DNA of 64,000 nucleotides from positions 34,968,849 to 35,032,848 of the forward strand of contig OY747721.1 of NCBI GenBank assembly GCA_963556495.2. The letters run 5' to 3'. The notes below the pieces were generated by a model. That model saw only the letters and a program-made list of their open reading frames with translations. It was not told the origin of the DNA and did not search any database. Of the stretch, positions 19,845 to 32,813 are shown in pieces. This DNA comes from Valencia hispanica. Its lineage: Eukaryota; Chordata; Actinopteri; Cyprinodontiformes; Valenciidae. How positions within the stretch are numbered: the first letter of the stretch is position 1; every line of letters starts with the position of its first letter. The position numbers and the translations under genes were made by a program.

Positions 19845-21060
19845 GGGGAGAAGTGTCCCACGGCTCTGCCTCATCTCTTGGGGCCCGACTGGGTTCAGCC
19901 TAAAAAGACAACAACAAGCTATCTGTGTGTGGGCCTAACACCTGGGGGTGTAAACAGGGTGGCAGACAAGGGCAAAGGCCTGGGCATGCCAGTTCCAGTC
20001 GGTGTTTGAGGTTGCATATGTACAACATGCATTTTATATTGGTCAAACAAGATACCATTAGACTCATCTTCATACATAGCTTGGGCGCAAGGAACTCAAC
20101 TACTGGATAGGGTCTTGACTTGGATTGGCTGAGAGGTTTCCCTACCCTGTAGGGTGGCTGTGGGGGCACTTACAAGCGCCCTGGTGGTACACCCTAGTAT
20201 TGGAGTTCTTGGCTTTAAGTTGCAAAGGAGAAGATTCTGTCATTTGTGTTTATGCACCTAACAGTGGTATAGATTACCAGGCCTTCTTGGAGTCTCCAGT
20301 TGGTGTCCTTAGAGATTGCCATCTGGGGATTCTGTTGTTCTACAGGCTCCAGACTTTAGTATCCATTTAGGGAAGAACGGACAAAGATGGTAAGGGTATG
20401 ACTAGGTTCCTTGATCTGACATTTTGTAACAGGCCACCCTTAGGCCAAGGATTGAGGTTCAATCTTTCATTAATATTATCAGACTTACCACATCATGTCT
20501 TAGACATTCAGGTGAAGAAATGTGCAGAGCTGTCAAGGGATCACCACCTGGTGGTGAGGTGTACAGGGTGGCAAAAGAGGCTGTTTGGGCAGGACAATCG
20601 ACAAGTGAAGAAGCTCAACAGGGATTGTCTGGGCCTGGTAGAAACAGCCTCACAGCCTCAGCAAGGTTTCTCTCCTCTTCAAAGGAACGTATAGGACATG
20701 AACTCAGGGTTTCCATCACAGATGTAGCTTCCGAGAACAATGGCCTGAAGTTCACTTGGAGCGGCTGTGGCAGAAATGACTTGGAGGCCATTGGTGCTTA
20801 CCTCAAAGGCATCCAAAAGACCAGCTGGTGGACACTTGTGTTAACAGAAGCCTTCAGGGCATGGTTGGCTCTGGGGCAGTGTCCTAAGACTGCAGTCTTT
20901 GTGGTAGCAGTAAGAAAAACTAAGTCATGAGAAGGACCTTGAGCTTTCCTTAGTGTAGTTCAGGAAAGCCATTAGATGTCCCAGAAAGATAACTAAGGGT
21001 TCAAATCAGGCTGCAGACTTTTGGGGGGAAGTTACTAAACACGTAGGTAAACATATTTGC
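19845..21060 (+). mobile_element. Old Rex3/RTE LINE fragment, decayed
   Basis: Plus-strand remnants of an RTE endonuclease: VICVYAPNSGIDYQAFLES at about 20240-20300 parallels [15 protein letters not shown] of the intact Rex3, and DLPHHVLDIQVKKCAELSRDHHLVV at 20483-20560 parallels its [19 protein letters not shown]. Frames are broken and CpG is depleted, so this copy is much older than the one at 10-13 kb. No RT remains. Confidence 0.75.
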
Positions 21061-22589
21061 ATATGTCTGATCGTTTGGAATTGCACTTTGACTGGACAGC
21101 CATCTGAAAAAGACAGTACAACATAGTTCACCGGCAATGACCAGCAGATTACATCAAATCTTCCTTTCAATGTAATCCCTCATGCTAATTAAGCACAAAG
21201 TGACAGTAAAAAGGATTCACTCCTTTTTGAAAGGAAGAAACCTCCTGTTAGTAGAACCAGGCTTGGGATGATATGCATGATCTGGCTGAGGCCACAAGTT
21301 GCATAGTCTGGTATAGTTACTAGGGTTGAGTTTATTGGCAAAAGTACAAAACGGAAATGTCTGGGTGGATTTATGTGTGGTTTAAATATGTTTCATATAT
21401 TTTTTTGGGACTTGTCGCTATATCCATACAGATGACTTAACTGACCGTGATCTTTAAATCTAAATACACAATTGAATTCAGCCCTGAGACATAAAGGGGA
21501 TTGGCCAATGACCCTTTGATTAGTGACCTTTGCTCTCTGCAAACATTTATCTTTTTTCCCGGTCAAAAGATTAACTTAAAAAACAATGACTATTTATTCA
21601 CAGGTTGGTACAATACACCAGCATTTAAAGTGTTTTCACATGACTGAGATTTCTGTCACCCATGTAACAGCTGCGATTTCATTCCCCTCACGGCTTCCAT
21701 CAACTTCAGATGTTATGCACAATGATTCCATCCCACGGATTCAGGCAGACCAATCTGACGCCATGAGTCAGCAGACCTCATCTGACAGTCTTTTTGTGCT
21801 ACTGACCCTCTTCCAAACCGTCATTACTACAACTGTCATGACAAAAGCTAGTCACTACCAGTTGAGTTGATTTTGCCACATTATCTCCATTTAGTTGAGA
21901 GAAACAGTCCCTCCATTTACTCTTCAGCTTGGACAACTGACAGGAATTGACAATGAGGAAGTAATGCATGGCACAGATCTAAATAATAGTTGCCCCTTTG
22001 ATTTTGATTTTGTTTTACACTACATGATTCACCGTGTGAATCAGAGTATGAGCTCATTATCACCTAATAGAGAAACAGCAAAGCTGCCATTTTGGTGACC
22101 GGTAAATAAGACACAATGTTGAATCAGGATTGTATTATTTCGCAAATGATTTTTTTCTGTTATCTTGCTCAATTCAAATGTTATGGAAAAGTATCTTAAC
22201 ACATACTGTCTTTCCACAATACTATAAGTCATTTCTGAATGCATTAACCAGCAGATAAACCTGTTGATAACATTGGGAAATCAGAGTGTTTCTCGTGGGG
22301 CAGCTAGGGGGAAATGAGCACATTTAGTATTCAAGTTGGCAAAAACTATATAAAAAGTTATAGGATTCAGCTAAGACAATGTGATAGGGCTGGTATAAAC
22401 TGACTGCATCTGCATACACCACATGTTCACCAAAGGCTAGGCTTCCATTATCAAAGAACCTTGGAGTACAATCACATTAAGTGTATATCTCTATGGATTC
22501 TCTTAGTGAGTTTCCCTACAAGTGATTATTGATGAGTAGGACTCAATCACAGTCTGAGAATTTAAGGTAGCTCCACTGACCTAGATATA
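21061..22589. other. pemt intron, no feature seen
   Basis: No recognised feature. Small open frames look random. Confidence 0.45.
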
Positions 22590-22915
22590 CCTGTGTTAGA
22601 TACCACAGGAAAAATCTGCAAACACTAGAGACCGCCTCTAAAACGCCTAAAGCTATTTTAATAGTTGAAACACCAAATATTCCCTAATATACATTAAAAC
22701 GCACAGTGGAAGCCATCTTAGCACTACAGCAGAAGCTAACATCTACAGTCTTCCTCATCTCTGCCCTTGGGGGTACAGCCAATCAGCACCATGGACAATA
22801 AATGACACTCCTGGATTGGCTGCTGTGCAAACACCAGTCAATAACGTGTCAAGTAGCATTGTGTCTAGGTATTTCAGCTTCCAAAGCAGCATTTTCTTTT
22901 AAAAATTGTAGATAT
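22590..22915 (+). repeat. Dispersed repeat, copy 1
   Basis: Shares blocks with 53120-53400, for example ACAGCCAATCAGC, GTGTCAAGTAGCATTGTG and TATTTCAGCTTCC in the same order. Probably an old pogo/Tc1-like non-autonomous element, since copy 2 runs into GTCAACTGTACTGTA. Confidence 0.7.
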
Positions 22916-24419
22916 GCATACAAAATGTTATACACACACAGTACACTGTAGGTTTTTTCTAGGTGGCTCCATCTCATCTCTGGGAAAATTGGATAAAAAA
23001 AACAAGCAAAACTACAAAAGTACAAATTGGCAAAAGTAGCAAAACAATCTTTACCCATTGCCAAAAAAACTGTCCAGTCTGAGAAAAACTCACCTCTTTG
23101 GAATCATGATGAAAATACATGAGCAATTCACCACAACAGAACAAACCAAATTCCTCACAGTATAAACACTTATTCTGATTGGAGGTCAGATATCAATGTA
23201 ACCTGACCCATTTAAGGGTCCAAATTTCTGTCTCTTTCATTCACCACGGGTCGTGTGACACAAGCTTTGCTAATTAGGTTGAAATGTGTGTTGCTTTTGT
23301 AAACTACAATCCTGGCAAAATCAATGCTTTGAAGTACACCAGGATGCATTTTACACTTTTCCTTGCAGTTTTGCAGCAGTCTCTTGCCTATCACAGGACA
23401 ACATGGAGGACATTTATACTGTGTACAAATATCAACCTTTAAGCAGGTAATAAACACTACTATTCATTAAGCCTACATTTCTGTGTTTAAAAAGATTTTC
23501 TTTGGATCTGACGTAATTTTCCAATCTTAAATGTGTTTTCATTGGCTGCAAGCAGAAAATCAGTATTATCAAAAGAAATAAAGGCTTGAAGACATCAGTC
23601 TTAGTATAGGGAGCCTATATAATCTGTTTTACCTGGTTATTTGAATTATTCCTGAAATAAAAGGACATTTTCAATAATATTCATATTTATTAAATACGAT
23701 GGTATGTCACACGGTAAAAATGTCCTTCTGAAAAAAACCAACCCTAAACCTTCTCAGCGGTCCACGAGGTTATGAGGAGCAAATGGAACATTTCAAATCA
23801 ATGGTCTTTAAAATAATTGTAATGACCTAGAGATCTGTCACCAGCTGGAGCCATTGCTTTTGAAAGTATTAAAACAAATCTAAAGGAGGGGGTAAAAATT
23901 ATATAAATAAAAAAGTGGAGAGCATTACATCCAAACTATATTGAAAGAGACAAACAATGCGTATTGTGTAACAGGTCTGAATGGAGTAAAAAAAAGCAAA
24001 GTGAAATCTGAGTGATTAATTTCAGCATCAATGATGGATTTATCTTAACATCAACAGCTTGAAGCAGCTTTTGATCCAGCCCTCAAAAACAAGAGACTGG
24101 TTAAGATAAGAAAGCCTTCTCTGTAGTCCTAACTCTGACTGGGTCATGATAAAAAACAAAAAACAAAAAAAAAACCCCATCAAAACAACGATAGGAGTGT
24201 TTTAGACTGTGCAATTTACTACAGCAGTACCCATGAGAAAAAGACAAATTTCATCATTTGACTTAAATCCTATGATCAGATTTTGTACAGAAATTGACAG
24301 AAAGAGATATGGCGCCTCCCCGTATACCTCTAACATGTGATTAACCGTCACATTAAAAAAATCAATGTCTAACCAAAGCCATTATCTTTAACTGATAGAC
24401 TGACAAACTGTGACAGACT
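22916..24419. other. pemt intron, no feature seen
   Basis: Nothing recognised apart from short A-rich runs. Confidence 0.45.
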
Positions 24420-24620
24420 TCAGTGACAGACTGTTGCATTCTAAGAAGCGTTATCGCAGATCCTTCCTCCCAGCAGCTGTAAGACTGTACTGTATAACCA
24501 TTACTGCTCCCAACAAACTCAAACTTGTTTACACCCCTGCTGTTACGTGGACTGTTTTTTCTCATTTCAAATAACATTTCTGATGGGTTTGCACATTTCT
24601 GCATGTTTTATTTTTCACCT
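24420..24620 (+). mobile_element. Non-LTR retrotransposon C-terminal fragment
   Basis: Plus-strand sequence encodes KKRYRRSFLPAAVRLY, a C-terminal tail motif common to fish LINE reverse transcriptases. The rest is degraded, and the clade cannot be named from this piece. Confidence 0.5.
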
Positions 24621-26151
24621 ATCATAAATAGTGTGCTATTTAATGGCCAAATACTGTACGCATGCAAAATTTGTAAATATTCAGAAATTATCCTGCTCAG
24701 TTGCACATTTCTTAAATCGGAGCGTGCTATTATTAATAACTGCACAGTATTTTGGTGTTGTAATTCTGCCCTTATTGTACAGTATAGTATTCTTCATTCA
24801 GTTTTTTAATAACTTATAATTTTCTTTGATCATTTCTTTGAACCCGTCACTTTGCTGCTGCTTGGCCTGAATTTTCCCCAGTGGTGGAAAATAAAATAAG
24901 AATCAGTAAATGAAATATGACAATGGAAATGGATAATATGTAGATGGAACAAACAATAAGCTTCACAGAATCAATTCAAAACATTGTCTTATCATAGAAA
25001 AAAAAAAAGGGGGGGGGGGTCTGTGTATATATGCTGCGGGATATATATGCACAGGAGTAGGAGAAAGGATTCGAGTGTTTATCAGCTGGGCATGATCGCT
25101 TTAGCTTTCCCAGCTAACAAAGGACCGCGTGGGGCAAAGGGCAATGGGATAAGCACCGCAGGTCGATGGGTGGATACGCACTTCATCTCAGATCAACCCC
25201 AAAATGTAATCAGTTTTTCCTGGTCCCATTGCGGGCGTTTCCTGAAAATGTCATCAAAATCTGTCCATACCTTTTTTAGTTATGTTGCTAACAGAAAGAA
25301 AAACAAATAGACAGATGGGCACGAAAACATTACCTCCTGGCTTTGCTTCCCACACGCCGCCTCTGTATGCTGCATAAATGAAGATGGAGCTGTCCAGCTG
25401 ATGAGAGTCTGCCGTGGGATTTGTGCACGATTGCCCGGCCGCGTTAAGTTAACAGATCTGACCGAGAGGAGATGACTGGCTCTCCACTCTCAAGTGTCAA
25501 AGGTGAGATGCTGTGATGAAAACTTAATGCCTGTTTGATGAAGCATTGCTTTGCTGCTGTTTATGTGGGGAATAGAGAGGGACGCCGTATTCTAGCATAA
25601 ATCAGTGTATTTGTTTGAAAAAGTATTGCTCTGCTTTTGCTGAACTGCATCTGTGTGGCGGAATAATAAAGATGACACATATTCTAGCACGATAAGCAGT
25701 CTGGTGTCCCTTCTTTCTTCCTTTTATATTGTGTGTGCCGATCCACTAAGATCCTGGGTAAAAATTTCATGGGCGTGATATGGCCCAGAGCACAGCGTGA
25801 TCTTCTTAGAGTCAGAGCATCTTTGTTCTGTCTCGCTCAGAGAACCCATGCCCACCACATGATGAATGTCTCTGATGTAACCATAGAGCACGATTGACCA
25901 CAGTTATAATCCGCTTAGTGAAGACGGTAACGCTAAAACAAATTTCCTGGAGGGGGTTGTCAAAAAAGTGCGAACATCAGTGGAGCGTAGGGGAATGTGC
26001 AAAACAACTACAAGCTGAGGTGATTTCCAAACGTTCACACTGCAGCTCAACATCTGCATAATGAAAATTATAAAATTTGGTCAGCTTAACCTTTAATGCA
26101 TCATTTCCCTCTTTATACCAGTGTTCCTATTTATGTAACTTCCAGAATCCA
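24621..26151. other. Intron with a LINE/SINE-like tail
   Basis: No gene. At about 25200-25330 there is a segment (…CATCAAAATCTGTCCATACC…GTTGCTAACAGAAAG…) that I recognise as a common fish repeat tail but cannot assign. An A10G11 homopolymer junction lies at about 25000-25019. Confidence 0.4.
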
Positions 26152-26351
26152 TTATTCATCCATTCATTGTCCATACCTGCTGGTCCATGCGTGATTGTGG
26201 AGGAGCTAGTGCCTATCTGCAAAAGTCATTGAGCGCGAGCCAGGGTACACTCCAGACAGGTCATTGGTCCATCACAGAATAACACAGTGACATACAGGAC
26301 AAACAACCATGCACACACTCATACCTAAGGACAATTTTCGAGAGGCCATTT
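26152..26351 (-). mobile_element. tRNA-like SINE, copy B (5' truncated)
   Basis: Covers the 3' body and tail of the SINE family on the minus strand (ACAGGACAAACAACCATGC, CTAAGGACAATTT). The tRNA-like head is missing. Confidence 0.65.
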
Positions 26352-26404
26352 AACATGTACATTGTGTGAGGAACTAAGGGGAAGTTCCCAAAGGACTGAC
26401 CTCT

Positions 26405-26960
26405 ATAGGTGCATTCACACCAGCCCTGTTTAGTCCGCTTTAATTGAACTATAGTTTGGGGTTTGAATGCGCAATCAAAATCTGATGCAGACCAAAAAAA
26501 GGAAACTCTGGCCCACCTAGAAACCTACGTCTCGGTTCGGTTGAAAGGAACTCTGGAGCCGTTCAATTGCATATGTGAATGCAAAGTGGGCTGCTCCAAA
26601 AGCAGGAAGCAAACTATAGTGCAGGGCATTCCAGGTAAATGCAATCAAAACACCCACACAACAACAACTCTGCTTCGTTGTGTGCTCATGCTCAGCCCAT
26701 TGCTGCAACATATTTGTCTGGCACATTTGCCAAAGACGACAGAGCAATCCTAAAACTGCTAACATCTGATGCCTCTTTTGCTGTCAACCCCTTGTTCTGT
26801 ATAAGGAACCTCATCATTTATGAAACCTGTCTCCATCTCTACTGTTTGTGCAACCAGTTGGCTGGGGGGATTAAGGCAAAAATACAACCACACCACTGCA
26901 GAAAAAGTGTGCTGAAACAGATCACCGGACTTCAAAAAGGGTAGATTTTTGTTCCGCCAT
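26405..26960. mobile_element. MITE-like element with GTGCATTCACACC end
   Basis: Starts with GTGCATTCACACCAGCCCTG, followed by the GAACTNNGGTTCGGTT-rich interior of a common teleost non-autonomous DNA element. The right end is unclear. The overlapping open frames have no family match. Confidence 0.4.
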
Positions 26961-27507
26961 GGTGATGTTTGAAAAACTGAATAAAACGTAAAAAAAAAAA
27001 AAAGTGTAGCATGCCACTGATGTATTTTCCCCTTCAGAATGGGAAATGTATCTCATTTTATGTGTAGACTCAGCTGGGTTCTACGCCACACCTTTAGTTC
27101 CGTGATGCCAGCTTGATTTCTGAAAGCTCACGTCGGCAAGACATGGTTGGCTTGATTTGTGATCTATAAAGGGTCAGAAAGGATTTAGAGAAGAAGCTGA
27201 ACTGAGCTATATAAACTTGACTGAATTCATGTCAGTTTTTAACTCATACAGACCACTCGAAGCACTTTACAGAGCTACATTCAACCAATCGCACTCACAA
27301 AAGTGAACATGTCCATAAACTGATTGATGAGCAATTTGGGCTTAAGTGCCTTTTCAAAGGGGCACATCAACAAGTGGTAGGATCGGTCCTGGTGCTACAT
27401 GCATCAAGTGCTCTGCAGGGCACCAAAAAAATTAAAAATAAATCAGGCTCATGAAAAATGACTATTTGTAGTAATCATAATAACAACAAAATACATAGGC
27501 CTATATG

Positions 27508-27836
27508 TCCACAAGACTACATGTGGTGTGCCCCAGGGTTCAATTTTAGGCCCAGTGCTTTTTAACTTTTATATGCTCCCTCTTGGCAGTGTCATCGGAA
27601 GACATGGAGTTAACTTTCACAGTTATGGCGATGATACACAGTTCTACATCTCCGTGTCTCCTGATGACACACGGTCAATGGATGCACTTCTTAACTGCAT
27701 TTTAGACATCAAATCCTGGATGACAGGAAACTTTCTCCAGCTCAACCAGGACAAAACTGAAGCTTTAGTCATCGGTCCTGAGGTTCAGAGAGAAAAACCT
27801 TTACCAAAATTACAATCAGTACACAGCACGCTTTGA
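27508..27836 (+). mobile_element. LINE reverse-transcriptase fragment (L2-like)
   Basis: Encodes GVPQGSILGPVLFNFYMLPLG and FHSYGDDTQFYISVSPDD, the RT palm with the catalytic box as YGDD, and then IKSWMTGNFLQLNQDKTEALVIG. That last motif is typical of L2/CR1-type fish LINEs. Only about 100 codons remain, and nothing recognisable precedes or follows. Confidence 0.75.
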
Positions 27837-28670
27837 CTGCAGCGGATCCAAGCTGAGAGTTTGAAATGATAAGGGTATTTATTAATGAGTGTCAGACCCA
27901 CTGGGTTTAACCTTTGAGCAAGTTTTAATAAAGTGTATCACATTCAAAGTATTTAAAGGAATTAAGTACTGGATTTTAATGTTGATATTCCCTTTCAAAT
28001 GCGCATTAGGACTGCTGAGGAAGGGTGTATCCAGAAAGTTTTTAAAGAGGGCTAAATGGGGGCCACTAATGATCTTGGGGTGTCACACCTAAAATAAAAA
28101 CCCAGGCTGGAAGCAGGGCTGTAATACAAAGGGAGCGGGGCCTAAACTGAATGACAGACATGAAGCTATTCATCTTCTTATTTCGGCTATTATTCATTAA
28201 AAATATTATCCAAATAAGACTTTCTGATCAGGAGCGGTTAGTGGGGATGACCAAATCTGAGGAGGTTTAGGTTTTTTATTTTTGACTGATCAAATCTACA
28301 TTTGAAGAGTAATTTTAATCTGTGGGAGATTGTGATGATGTAAGCATCTTAATAAATTCAGAACAGAACGTGCTACTGTAGAAAGCAGGGCTGGATTAAA
28401 ATCCCTGACTAATCAACAACTCATTTAACATTTTCACTGATTCACTGGCTAAATAATTATTGGCTGCAGTTCTAGAATGTAATAAATAGTGTACAGTGCA
28501 TCAGCATTTAAAGAGTATTATTTGGACTAAAGTTGGTAACTTTATAAAATGAGTCATTACCTGTAATTTTCACTTTTCCATGAGAAAAAACGTATGTTAT
28601 GATTGCCTAGCGATTATACACTGGCCAGGAAGCCGATATTTAAAAGTGAAGCATTTGTTTACCCCTGGGT
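27837..28670. other. pemt intron, no feature seen
   Basis: No recognised feature. Confidence 0.45.
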
Positions 28671-28683
28671 TCGTCAACCAGCC

Positions 28684-28770
28684 CACGTGCACGCGCACTG
28701 AAATACGCGATTTTAATTTCTGGCCGACTTGACGTCAAGTCGGCGCAGGATATACCATATATAGACATCG
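28684..28770. promoter_or_regulatory. CRE palindrome with E-box and TATA-like word
   Basis: A perfect 22-bp palindrome (28723-28744) is centred on the consensus CRE TGACGTCA. A CACGTG E-box lies 40 bp before it (28684), a TATA-like CATATATAG about 15 bp after it, and a C-rich tract follows. This promoter-like grouping may belong to a mobile element. No transcript evidence is available. Confidence 0.3.
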
Positions 28771-28861
28771 CAGACCTATGCTGCAGGAAGTCCGCCCTCC
28801 CCCTCGCCCCTCTCTCCCTCGCCCCGTCATATTCAGTCGAGCGCGGCCATTACTGAATTCT

Positions 28862-29128
28862 AGGGATGGGAATTCCAGCTCTTTTTGGAGAGACAGTTCT
28901 TTTGGCTTGGCTCACCATAAAGAGCCGGCTCTTTCGGCTCCTCAGATCTTCTGTTGCTTAAAGTGTATTTATTACCAAAATTAATGCAAAACGATGTGTA
29001 CCAAATGTACCAAAACAAGTGGGGGGGAATGAAAAAATAAAAAAACGGCTCCCAATGACGAGCCGGCTCCCATCGTTCACTTCAAAGAGTTAGCTCTTAG
29101 AGCCGGTTCGTTCGCGACCGACACATCA
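28862..29128. mobile_element. hAT-like MITE (GAGCCGGCTC type)
   Basis: Starts CTAGGGATGGGAATTCC and ends CGACCGACACATCACC. The interior carries inverted AGAGCCGGCTCTTT and AGAGCCGGTTCGTTCG words, as in a widespread fish hAT-derived repeat. No clean 8-bp duplication was found, so the borders are approximate. Confidence 0.5.
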
Positions 29129-29829
29129 CCGATTCGAAGTATGAACTCGACCGTGAAAGATGCAGAAATGTAGTGCACACATGCGTTGCTCTGTTGGTGA
29201 CTGCCAGAATCAACATGGAAATATTTTTTCTATTTTTTACGCCGGAATCCTTTACGAATTTGGGACAATATCAGGCTCCGTTTGGAAAAAGGGGCAATTC
29301 CGACAATCAGAGACTTGCCTGCAATTGAAACGGTAAGGCAGGCTGTGTTTTTATAGCTCTGCTGTGTGTAACAAACAGCAGCTAACTGCTAATGTGGCTA
29401 TTGTATGCTAGCGGGAGTAGTAGATATGGGTTAGATATGCTGAAGCGTTACCTGCGGTGTCAACCCCCCTCTTTCCTGCCACCAAGCAACGCGTCCCTCA
29501 TTTGCATTATTACAATGACCGTCTACGACAGCCCAAATATCGCATCAGATCTCGCGAGACAATAATGCCTCCAGAAATAAGGGTGAGAGGAGCTCTTTGT
29601 GTATTTTTTTCACTTTTTTTCAACTTTTCTTTTTTAGAAGGGCCTGAAAGACTATAAAAGAGCGTGGGTATCCAAGGTAATACTAGGTTATGACTCCTTT
29701 AAATAGCAAAAATTGGAGCACCTACATATTTAGTAAGAAACACAACATGAAAGACAATACAGGTTTGCATATATGCACCAATAAATAGATGCAGATCTGC
29801 AGCATGCAAGTACATTGACCTACGTGTTT
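29129..29829. other. Intron sequence, possible transposon remnants
   Basis: Contains a C-x4-C word (CSVGDC) that is too short to call a THAP finger. Nothing else is supported. Confidence 0.35.
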
Positions 29830-31196
29830 CAATGTTCAGTGTCCTGCGTGTAAAACAATACAAATGGCTCTCTTCTTCCTGCTCTCCGCGAGGATGGACG
29901 CTTTTCTCTTTCCCTCCCTACTGTTGTCTACTTCTGCATTCTTTTGTCTTGTCAACTATTTTTGGAGCCTCTCTTTGCATTCTCCTCCGGAAAGAACAAC
30001 TATGGTTCTGGATCTGGTTCTGGTCAGCTGGTCTCTTGATACAATCAATCAATTTTTTTCCCGGAGAACGGCTAAAAGGGAGAGCCGAGTTGTTCCGATG
30101 GAACATCGTGGAGGATCTTGTGTCTCTCACTTTTGGCCATTGAGGACGTTGGAAACATTTATATAATTGGATTCATGATAACCGGATATCTGCTGATTAT
30201 TGCAGGTGGATTTTCTGAGGTATCGTAAACTTCAAGCTTAAAGGCAGCAATTGGCAGGCTACCTGGGCTACAGGAAGGTTGCTGTGCTGTCAACACTCAG
30301 ACTATTTGTGATGTGCGAGCAAAATTGGACTCGTTTCACTGCTTGGGTAATAACTTGGAGAAGTTCTCAGCCGGCTGGAAGGTAATCTGACCCACGATTT
30401 GGCCATTTGGACTGAACTCGGACCACTGACAGACTCTAAGGCAAGAGAAAAAGTGATCTTCGCCTGGCTCTAAAACAACAACTTCTTATCTACTGGAATT
30501 CGACTCCCTGGTCTTGGTAGACCAAACAAAAACTCCCTTGGATGTGTGTGCAAAAGGACGCTCCATCCCACCCCACTCCCCCATCCCCCACATGAGCCTG
30601 TGAGCTCCCTGACTCAGCCCCAAGGTCGTATATTACATCACAGGCGACAGACTCTGGGATTGAACTGAGAGGAGTTTCATTGTCTCTCATTAATGCACAC
30701 ATACATGCACGCACGCTCACGCCACAGCTACAGACATGCACGCAGTCCTGGATTTCAACATGCTCGCGGTACCCTAAGACTCCTGCCCACTCTTCAGACA
30801 GCGAAATGATGGGCGCGTGCTTTGGATGGCCGCGACCGGTTTCTCTGTACGGAGGGTTCCCGAACCTCCCCCCCGTCCCATTTGTGTTCTCATATGTTAT
30901 GACCGATACATGTGCTTATATGTTTTTGCAGTGGTTTTTTCAGCACCTCGGTTCGGCTCCCTGTAGGGGGCTGGGCTGAGTTGCCTTTTTTTTCCCCCTG
31001 TTCACCCCCCCTCCTATTGTGAATCATTTCTATCTGCTAAAAGGGGCGCTGGTAAAGCCGGCTGCTACCGCGGTCTTCCAAATCCTGTAATGTGTTAATG
31101 TTTGTAATTGTTTGTATGATCTTGGATTGGTTGTACCGAAACTTAATTTCCCCACGGGGATTATTAAAGTATCTCTTATCTTATCTTATGAGTGAT
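29830..31196 (+). mobile_element. Retroelement-like unit with (TCTTA)n tail
   Basis: The segment ends in AATTTCCCCACGGGGATT, a small stem-loop, then ATTAAAGTATC and a TCTTA-repeat tail, which is the 3' end style of many fish non-LTR elements. Upstream are overlapping short frames (29832-30166) and GC-rich sequence but no reverse transcriptase. I infer a 5' fragment joined to a 3' end, or a non-autonomous relative. Confidence 0.35.
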
Positions 31197-31220
31197 TAAA
31201 ATTCCCCCAGCCTCATTGCC

Positions 31221-31272
31221 AGTTATCACCAGTTATCACCAGTTATCATTTGTTATCACCAGTTATCACCAG
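31221..31272. repeat. 10-bp tandem repeat (AGTTATCACC)
   Basis: Five copies with one variant unit (AGTTATCATT-TGTTATCACC). Confidence 0.9.
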
Positions 31273-32465
31273 TGCTTGATGGCAGTTGTTGTCTTCAACG
31301 GTGGCACAACCACTCAAATTGGAGATACTGGTATCACCTCCTATTAGCAACTAACTTATTGGTTAAATGAAAATATGTTTAAATATAAATACTCTGGATG
31401 TATACCTGTATGAACTATAAGCTAATTTGGAACGTACTTAATTTTGTTAAGGTTTCTGAGTGTGAGTCACCTGCTGTATCTGTTGTGAATTGTGGTTTTG
31501 GGTACAAGTGTTTTTGATCTTTTTATTAGCTGGTTGGTTTGATATTACAAAGTCAGACTTTACCCAATGCTCCAGATTTTGATGTGTCACCGTAAAAGGA
31601 ACCACATAACCAAATGCTTCTGTCGACACAGTTGTTTAGCCTTTCCTATAATAACTTTTATTTTCCTACATTTTTAACACCCCAGAACAGTGAGTGAAAA
31701 ATATTGCAAAAATAGTTCTATATAGCTTTAATTATATTGTTTACTCTGTATTTTGGTACAAATAGCTGTTGGTTAAAAAAAGCCCTACTTTACCAGCTTG
31801 TTGAAGTTGTCTAAAAAAATCTGATTTTTAGTCACTAAAAGGAAAAATATAAAGCATTTATTTTTAGATTCCATTTTATATACACAGCTTTGTTCAGTTT
31901 GTGCTAACGTGACATTTTCAGTACATTTTCTAATAGGTGTCAGCTCATTTAATGGCCAGTTCACACAAACAGAAATGCAACCGGTCTAATGTGCAGGAGA
32001 GAAAAAGACAAGAGAGTTGAAAGAGGTGTTTCGAGGGCGACCTGAGAGGGTTTTATCTTTCTAAAGCCTCAGCCCGTTCACTCACAGTTTACACAAAAGC
32101 TCCCTGAAGTCTCTTAGTGTTAGTTTTTATTATGTGGAACCATGTTAATACAGAAAAAAACGTGATGTAGCAAAGAAATGTAAGTATGATTAAAAAGCAC
32201 CTTTATCACATATTTGACAACAAACAGCATTAGTGGAAGGAAAAAAAAAATCGGTTCACTTTTTTGGGAGTTAATTTATTCGATCCTAACATTTTAGAAA
32301 GCTTTGTGGTTCTTCATTTTCAAACAAATAAAAGTGATACAAATGGTCATAGCTGTGTAATTTCCTTGCTATAAACAGATAAAACCCAGATTTAGATGTA
32401 ATAATGTTTTCCTGGTAGTCTTGTAGTCAAGTGAACAATAACATAATCCATAAATAAGAATTGTG
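31273..32465. other. pemt intron, no feature seen
   Basis: No recognised feature. Confidence 0.45.
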
Positions 32466-32813
32466 ATCCATTCATTGTCTATATTTGTTTGACCTTGCAG
32501 GATCAGAGGGGGATGGTGCCTATCTCTAGTGGTCATTGGGTGAGAGGCAGGGTATACCGTGGAGAGGTCACCAACGCAGGGCAAACAACCACGCACACAA
32601 ACACACTCACACCTAAGTGAAATCTTAGAGATACTAAATAATCTAACAGTTACATTTTTGGACTGTGGGAGGAAGCCGGAGTACCTGGAGAGAACCCACG
32701 CACGCACAGGCAGAACATGCAAACTCCATGCAGAAAGACCCCAGGCTGGGATTCAAACCCAGGACCTTCTTGCTGCAAAGCACCAGTCCTACCAGTTGCA
32801 CCACGTCGTAGCC
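32466..32813 (-). mobile_element. tRNA-like SINE, copy C
   Basis: Minus-strand copy with an intact 5' head: GGCTACGACGTGGTGCAACT then GGTTTGAATCCCAG, which fit the A and B boxes of a pol III promoter. The body matches copy A and the tail is AATGGATC-like. Confidence 0.75.

Noticed and set aside
28862..29128. 8-bp duplication for the GAGCCGGCTC-type MITE
   Set aside because: Flanks share only ATTC-like words, so no duplication is claimed.
29160..29340. Second THAP finger (CSVGDC)
   Set aside because: The spacing after the first two cysteines and the missing C-x2-H part do not support a domain.
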